Assembly: GCA_017411125.1 (NCBI GenBank)
Contig: JAFPNP010000258.1
Coordinates: forward strand, 1 to 10,470
Reading direction: 5' to 3'
Source: Kiritimatiellia bacterium
Lineage (GTDB): Bacteria > Verrucomicrobiota > Kiritimatiellia > RFP12 > UBA1067
DNA length: 10,470 nt
Below, in pieces: positions 6,504-10,470 of this stretch; within the stretch, counting starts at the first letter, position 1; each line of letters begins with the position of its first letter. The notes below the pieces were generated by a model. The model was not told the DNA's origin and searched no databases. It saw nothing but the letters and a program-made list of their open reading frames with translations. Made by a program: the position numbers and the translations under genes.

Positions 6504-8287
6504 GCGGACGGCCGTCTCCCGAAGAACTGCGGCGGAAGATCGTGGAGGTCGTGTCGAAGACCGGCGGACATCTTGCATCGTCCCTCGGCGCAGTGGAACT
6601 TTCGCTCGCCCTTGCGGACGTGTTCGATCCGGAAATCGACCGAATCCTCTGGGATGTCGGGCACCAGACATATGCATGGAAGCTGCTTACGCGGCGGCGC
6701 AAGCCGTTTTCCACGCTGCGGCAGTTCGGCGGCGAATCCCCGTTCGCAAACCCGGACGAAAGCGAGGCCGACGCTTTCGTCGCGGGGCACGCCGGCAACG
6801 CGCTCGCCGCCGCGCTCGGCATGGCCGTCGCGCGCGATGCGCGGGGCGGAGGCGAGAACATAGTCGCCGTGGTTGGCGATGCGTCGCTTGCCAACGGCGA
6901 GACGCTCGAAGCGCTCAACAACTGCGCTGCGCTCACGAAAAAGATAATCCTCGTGGTGAACGACAACGCGATGGCGATTTCGCCGAGCCGGGGAGCGATG
7001 GCGCGCTTCCTCGGAAAGCTTATTTCAAACGTCCGCTACAATCGCGTGAAGGCGGCGGCGGAGGCCGCCGGCCACCGCCTGAAGCTCACGTTCCTGCGCA
7101 AGACGTACCATAGCATAGAGCAGACGGTGAAGTCTATCTGGCTTGGCAACGCATTCTTCGAGCGGTTCGGCCTCCGCTACGTCGGCCCGGTGGACGGACA
7201 CGATCTGGAAGCGCTGAAGGACGCGCTGACCGTGGCGAAAGAGGACAAGCGCGGCGTTGTCGTCCACGTGATCACCGAGAAAGGCAAGGGATTCCATCCT
7301 GCCGAAGCCAATCCTTCGCGCTGGCATGGAACGGGCCCGTTCAATCTTGCAGATCCGTCCGCGCAGTCGGCGGGGCCGTCAAAGGCCGGATGGAGCGAGG
7401 TTTTCGGCGATGCGCTCGCGGAGGAGGCCCGGCGCGACCACCGCGTGTGCGCCGTGGTCGCGGCGATGAAAGACGGCACCGGCCTTGCAGACTTCGCCCG
7501 CGAATTTCCGCGCCGCCTGTTCGACATGGGCATCAGCGAATCGTGCGCAGTGACGTTCGCGGCCGGCCTTGCAAAAGCCGGTGCGCGCCCAGTGGTCGCC
7601 ATCTACTCCACGTTTCTGCAACGCGCGTTCGACCAGATCATGCACGACGTCTGCATAATGAATCTGCCCGTCGTGTTCGCGATCGACCGTGCGGGATGCG
7701 TGGGCGCGGACGGACGGACGCATCACGGAATGTTCGACATACCGATGCTGCGCTGCCTTCCGAACATCTCAATTGTGCAACCTCGCGACGCGGCGGCGTT
7801 GAAGGCGATGCTTCAGGCGGCATTCGTCCGCGGCGGTCCGGTGGCGATCCGCTGGCCGCGGGGGACGCCGGAGGACGTGCCCGTGTCGAACGCACCGCTG
7901 GAATGGGGGTGCGCGGAACAGCTCATCGCGCCCAACGCCCGCGTCCAGCTGTGGGCGCTTGGCGATCAAGTACCGAAGGCCATGGCGGCGACGAAACTTC
8001 TTTCCGCGCGCGGCATCGAAGCGGGGGTTGTGGACGCAAGGTTCGTCAAGCCGTTCGACGCGAAACTGCTGGCCCGCCAGCGGGCGGCGGGTGCGTTTGT
8101 GGCTTCGCTTGAGAACGGCGCGGTTGCGGGCGGTTTCGGCGAGGCGATCGGCGCGGATGCAAAATTCGGCTGGCCGGACAAGTTCGTCTGCCACGGTACT
8201 CCAGCGGAGTTGGAAAGAGAGTTTTCGTTTACGGCTGAGGACGTTGCGAAAGGCATAGCGTCCATGCTCGGAAAGGCAGGTGGCTGA
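6500..8287 (+). CDS. dxs: 1-deoxy-D-xylulose-5-phosphate synthase (DXS)
   Basis: DXS is a thiamine-diphosphate enzyme that joins pyruvate and glyceraldehyde 3-phosphate, the first step of the MEP isoprenoid pathway. It has 595 residues against about 620 in E. coli; the usual N-terminal lead of about 25 residues is missing. Visible motifs are GGHLASSLGAVEL (22-34, His24), WDVGHQTY (51-58), GHAGNAL (96-102), the diphosphate/Mg motif VVGDASLANG...LVVNDN (124-156), YVGPVDGHD (227-235), GISESCAVTFAAG (344-356) with catalytic Glu347, IYSTFLQRAFDQ (368-379), DRAGCVGADGRTHHGMFD (396-413) and RFVKPFD (514-520). Two motifs depart from the common form: GDG is GDA (126-128), and AEQHA is SESCA (346-350). 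The overall domain order and remaining motifs are intact, so it is probably active. ATGA overlap with uppS suggests coupled supply of precursor and product. Confidence 0.94.
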   Translation: MSGRPSPEELRRKIVEVVSKTGGHLASSLGAVELSLALADVFDPEIDRILWDVGHQTYAWKLLTRRRKPFSTLRQFGGESPFANPDESEADAFVAGHAGNALAAALGMAVARDARGGGENIVAVVGDASLANGETLEALNNCAALTKKIILVVNDNAMAISPSRGAMARFLGKLISNVRYNRVKAAAEAAGHRLKLTFLRKTYHSIEQTVKSIWLGNAFFERFGLRYVGPVDGHDLEALKDALTVAKEDKRGVVVHVITEKGKGFHPAEANPSRWHGTGPFNLADPSAQSAGPSKAGWSEVFGDALAEEARRDHRVCAVVAAMKDGTGLADFAREFPRRLFDMGISESCAVTFAAGLAKAGARPVVAIYSTFLQRAFDQIMHDVCIMNLPVVFAIDRAGCVGADGRTHHGMFDIPMLRCLPNISIVQPRDAAALKAMLQAAFVRGGPVAIRWPRGTPEDVPVSNAPLEWGCAEQLIAPNARVQLWALGDQVPKAMAATKLLSARGIEAGVVDARFVKPFDAKLLARQRAAGAFVASLENGAVAGGFGEAIGADAKFGWPDKFVCHGTPAELEREFSFTAEDVAKGIASMLGKAGG

Positions 8288-8288
8288 A

Positions 8289-8975
8289 ATGGCCGTTCAA
8301 CACGGAATGCCCGGCGAATGGGCGAAGGTGAGAGGTACGGTGCTGTCGTTGTGGCCGCTCGGTGCGTGCCTGGTTTGCCTTGGCGCGTTTGCGGCTGCAA
8401 CCGTCCTGGGGCAGCGGCTTGAACTGTTCGGAGGTCTGTTCGCGGCAAGCGCAATCGCGGTGGCGGTGTGGTGGAGGCGCGGACTGCGCAGGGTGGAGTC
8501 CTTCTTCAAGGGCGCTCGCGGCGAGGAGGTCGTGGCGAGACTGCTTGCGCGGCTTCCGGACGAGTGGCATGTGTTCCACGACTTCGAGGCCGGATCGCAT
8601 CATGTAGACCATGTGCTTGCCGGCCCGGCGGGAGTGTTTGCCGTGGAGACGAAAAACTGGCGCGACCGGGTCACGCTCGAGGGCGGCGAAGTGATCGTGG
8701 GAGGGCATGTTCCCGACCGTCTTCCTGTGGCGCAGGCGTCCGCTGAGGGCAAGGCCGTCAAGGCGGCCCTCGAACGCGCGGGATGGGCGGGAGATGTCGC
8801 TCCGGTGCTGTGTTTCGCGTCTGGCACTTTCCAGAATCGCCTTGCGAATGTCGGCCCGGTGCTCGTGGCGAACGCGGAGGCGTTCGTGGAGTGGCTGCGT
8901 TCGCAGCCTGCGAGGCTTGCGGCTAGCGAACTTGCAAGGCTTCTGCAGTTGATGGAAACGCGCGCAACGCGATGA
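8289..8975 (+). CDS. Membrane-anchored NERD (nuclease-related) domain protein
   Basis: A 228-residue protein with two N-terminal hydrophobic helices (about 18-41 and 47-62), then a basic WWRRGLRR stretch that should face the cytoplasm (positive-inside rule). A NERD domain follows at about 70-180. Its marks are FFKGARGEEVVARLL (72-86), HHVDHVLAGPAGVFAVETKNW (104-124) with Asp107, Glu120 and Lys122 in a D...ExK arrangement of the PD-(D/E)xK nuclease fold, then APVLCFASG (171-179), a typical NERD core strand. NERD proteins are thought to be DNA-processing or nuclease-like, but most are untested. The acidic and Lys residues are kept, so catalysis is possible. The start could be GTG 8280, which overlaps dxs; ATG 8289 is preferred for the GGCAGG (8275-8280) spacing. 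It lies 1 nt after dxs and 22 nt before prc. Confidence 0.87.
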   Translation: MAVQHGMPGEWAKVRGTVLSLWPLGACLVCLGAFAAATVLGQRLELFGGLFAASAIAVAVWWRRGLRRVESFFKGARGEEVVARLLARLPDEWHVFHDFEAGSHHVDHVLAGPAGVFAVETKNWRDRVTLEGGEVIVGGHVPDRLPVAQASAEGKAVKAALERAGWAGDVAPVLCFASGTFQNRLANVGPVLVANAEAFVEWLRSQPARLAASELARLLQLMETRATR

Positions 8976-8997
8976 ATGCAAGAAAGGATTTGGCACT

Positions 8998-10470
8998 ATG
9001 AAAACGCACAGTATTAAGATCGTGGCGATCGCGGCGGCGCTATGCGGCGCTGCATTCGCCAAGACGGAGGCTCCGACCCTTGCGTCGGCCGACATGAAGC
9101 CGCTGCCCCATTACGGACGCATTGCCCGCAAAGTGATGGCGATACTGAACAGAAAGCACATACTGGCTCATCCGTTCGACGACGAGATGTCCCGCAAGGC
9201 GTGGTCGAACATAGTCACGCAGTGCGACTTCAACCGCAGCGTGTTCCTGCAGAGCGACCTCGACGCATGGGAGCCAATGCAGACGCGCATAGACGACGCT
9301 ATCAGGGAAGGAGACGTCTCGTTCGGGTACGACGTCCATAGCGTATTCGTGAAGCGTCTTGCGGAGCGCGTGGCGTTCGTAACGAATCTGCTAGAGACGC
9401 AGACATTCGACTTCTCGGTTCCCGAAGAATACACGTTCCGGCGCGACAAGTTGCCATGGCCGCGCACCAAGGAGGAAGCCGAGGACATCTGGCGCAAGCG
9501 CATAAAGAACGAGATGCTGCTGATCACGCTCGGACGCGAGTTGGACTTGGAGGACGACGCAAACGGCAAAAAGAAGAGAAAGGACGTGAAAAAGGGCGCG
9601 GAAGCATCCGGCACGAACACCAACGACGTTGCAAAGGCATCCGAACCGGAAAAGCCGCCCAAACAAGTGCTGCTTGAAAAATACCGGCATTATTTGCAGA
9701 TGTTCCTTACGGAATCCGACGAGGAGAGCGTGTTGCAGCGCTACCTTGTGGCGGTGATGATGGCGTACGACCCGCATTCGGCGTATATGTCGCCTATCAG
9801 CAAGGAAGATTTCGAGATGGACATGAACCTGTCGCTTACGGGCGTCGGGGCTAGCTTGACGCAGTCTATGGACGACGGCGCGCTGGAAATCGGCGAAGTC
9901 ATCAAGGGCAGCCCGCTTGCGAAAGAAGGCAGCATCAAGAAAGGTATGAAAATCGTAGGCGTCGGGCAAGGCGACGAACCGATAGAGGACATTACATGGA
10001 AACCCATGCGCAAGACTATAAGGAAGATACGCGGCCCGATAGGAACCACCGTGGTGTTGGAGGTGACGGACAAGAACGGCGGAGGCCGCCGCCGCGTGTC
10101 GCTCGTGCGCGACAAGATAAATTTCGAGGAGCAGGCCGCTACCAGGCGCGTCGAACGTGTGACGCTTGGAGGCGTGGAGCGGACGATGGGCTACATAAGG
10201 CTTCCTGGCTTCTATGGAACGATGGACAAGAAGCCCGGCGATCCGCAATACAGGTCGTGTTCGCTCGACGTGGCGAAATGGGTGGCGAAGTTCAACACGC
10301 AGAAAGCCGAAGGGCTTATACTGGATCTGCGAGGAAACGGGGGCGGTTCGCTGAAGGAGGCCGTGCTGCTTACCGCGCTCTTCGTGCGCCCCAATCCTGG
10401 TCCCTGCCCCGTTGTGCAGATACGCGAACAGACCAACGTCTATCCGTTGTACACGTTCCCTGACGTGCCG
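8998..10470 (+). CDS. prc: Tail-specific (C-terminal processing) protease Prc/Tsp, family S41, partial at right edge
   Basis: Prc is a periplasmic serine protease that degrades or trims proteins from their C-terminus. The frame is open from ATG 8998 to the end of the window (491 residues). It is preceded by AGAAAGGA (8981-8988) at 9 nt spacing and has a signal peptide cut after AFA (21). The order matches E. coli Prc: an N-terminal helical domain (CDFNRSVFLQSDLD 76-89, LPWPRTKEEAEDIW 152-165, AYDPHSAYMSP 256-266), a PDZ domain (about 278-356, LSLTGVGASL, KKGMKIVGVGQ), then LPGFYG (402-407) and the start of the protease core, ILDLRGNGGGSLKEAVLL (441-458). The catalytic Ser and Lys lie beyond the edge, so activity cannot be checked. 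A Lys-rich low-complexity insert (about 184-222) extends the helical domain and is probably a flexible linker. Confidence 0.95.
   Translation, partial: MKTHSIKIVAIAAALCGAAFAKTEAPTLASADMKPLPHYGRIARKVMAILNRKHILAHPFDDEMSRKAWSNIVTQCDFNRSVFLQSDLDAWEPMQTRIDDAIREGDVSFGYDVHSVFVKRLAERVAFVTNLLETQTFDFSVPEEYTFRRDKLPWPRTKEEAEDIWRKRIKNEMLLITLGRELDLEDDANGKKKRKDVKKGAEASGTNTNDVAKASEPEKPPKQVLLEKYRHYLQMFLTESDEESVLQRYLVAVMMAYDPHSAYMSPISKEDFEMDMNLSLTGVGASLTQSMDDGALEIGEVIKGSPLAKEGSIKKGMKIVGVGQGDEPIEDITWKPMRKTIRKIRGPIGTTVVLEVTDKNGGGRRRVSLVRDKINFEEQAATRRVERVTLGGVERTMGYIRLPGFYGTMDKKPGDPQYRSCSLDVAKWVAKFNTQKAEGLILDLRGNGGGSLKEAVLLTALFVRPNPGPCPVVQIREQTNVYPLYTFPDVP

Noticed and set aside
8289..8975. A defence island built on the NERD gene
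   Set aside because: Its neighbours are housekeeping lipid and protease genes, with no helicase, methylase, integrase or other defence partner.
1..10470. tRNA, rRNA, CRISPR arrays and insertion sequences
   Set aside because: No spaced repeats, transposase motifs, terminal inverted repeats or recognisable RNA gene sequence were seen on either strand.

Overview
The window is GC-rich bacterial DNA, densely coded on the + strand. Several features suggest a Gram-negative member of the PVC group, most likely a gut-type Kiritimatiellota or Lentisphaerota relative: a very large secreted DUF2341/LamG/beta-strand-repeat protein, a periplasmic Prc-type protease, many signal peptides, and the DXS (MEP) route to isoprenoids. 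The lineage is an inference from protein style, as no rRNA or marker gene is present.

Layout. (1) 1-227 is the end of an unrecognised upstream gene with a Lys/Pro/Ala-rich tail. (2) 271-2604 encodes a 777-residue exported surface-type protein: DUF2341-like, then a LamG/concanavalin-like domain, then autotransporter-type beta-strand repeat sequence. It is followed by a strong intrinsic terminator (2637-2664). (3) A near-consensus extended -10 promoter (2694-2722) then opens a tightly packed run of seven genes: pgpA, a family 5 solute-binding protein, a secreted PHP-like protein, uppS, dxs, a membrane-anchored NERD protein and prc, which runs off the right edge. Gaps are 22 nt or less and there is a 4-nt uppS/dxs overlap, so this looks like one operon.

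How the genes fit together. pgpA makes phosphatidylglycerol, dxs supplies isoprenoid precursor, and uppS makes the undecaprenyl carrier for peptidoglycan and other surface polymers. prc is a periplasmic protease that in other bacteria trims and degrades envelope proteins. The operon therefore reads as an envelope lipid and quality-control unit, with three less usual members: an orphan solute-binding protein, a PHP-like exported protein that has lost several expected metal ligands, and a NERD protein on a two-helix membrane anchor.

No tRNA, rRNA, CRISPR array, insertion sequence or defence island was seen. I do not see a clearly new system. The best leads are the promoter that overlaps the apparent pgpA start codon, the altered motifs in DXS, the PHP-like protein and the operon composition.
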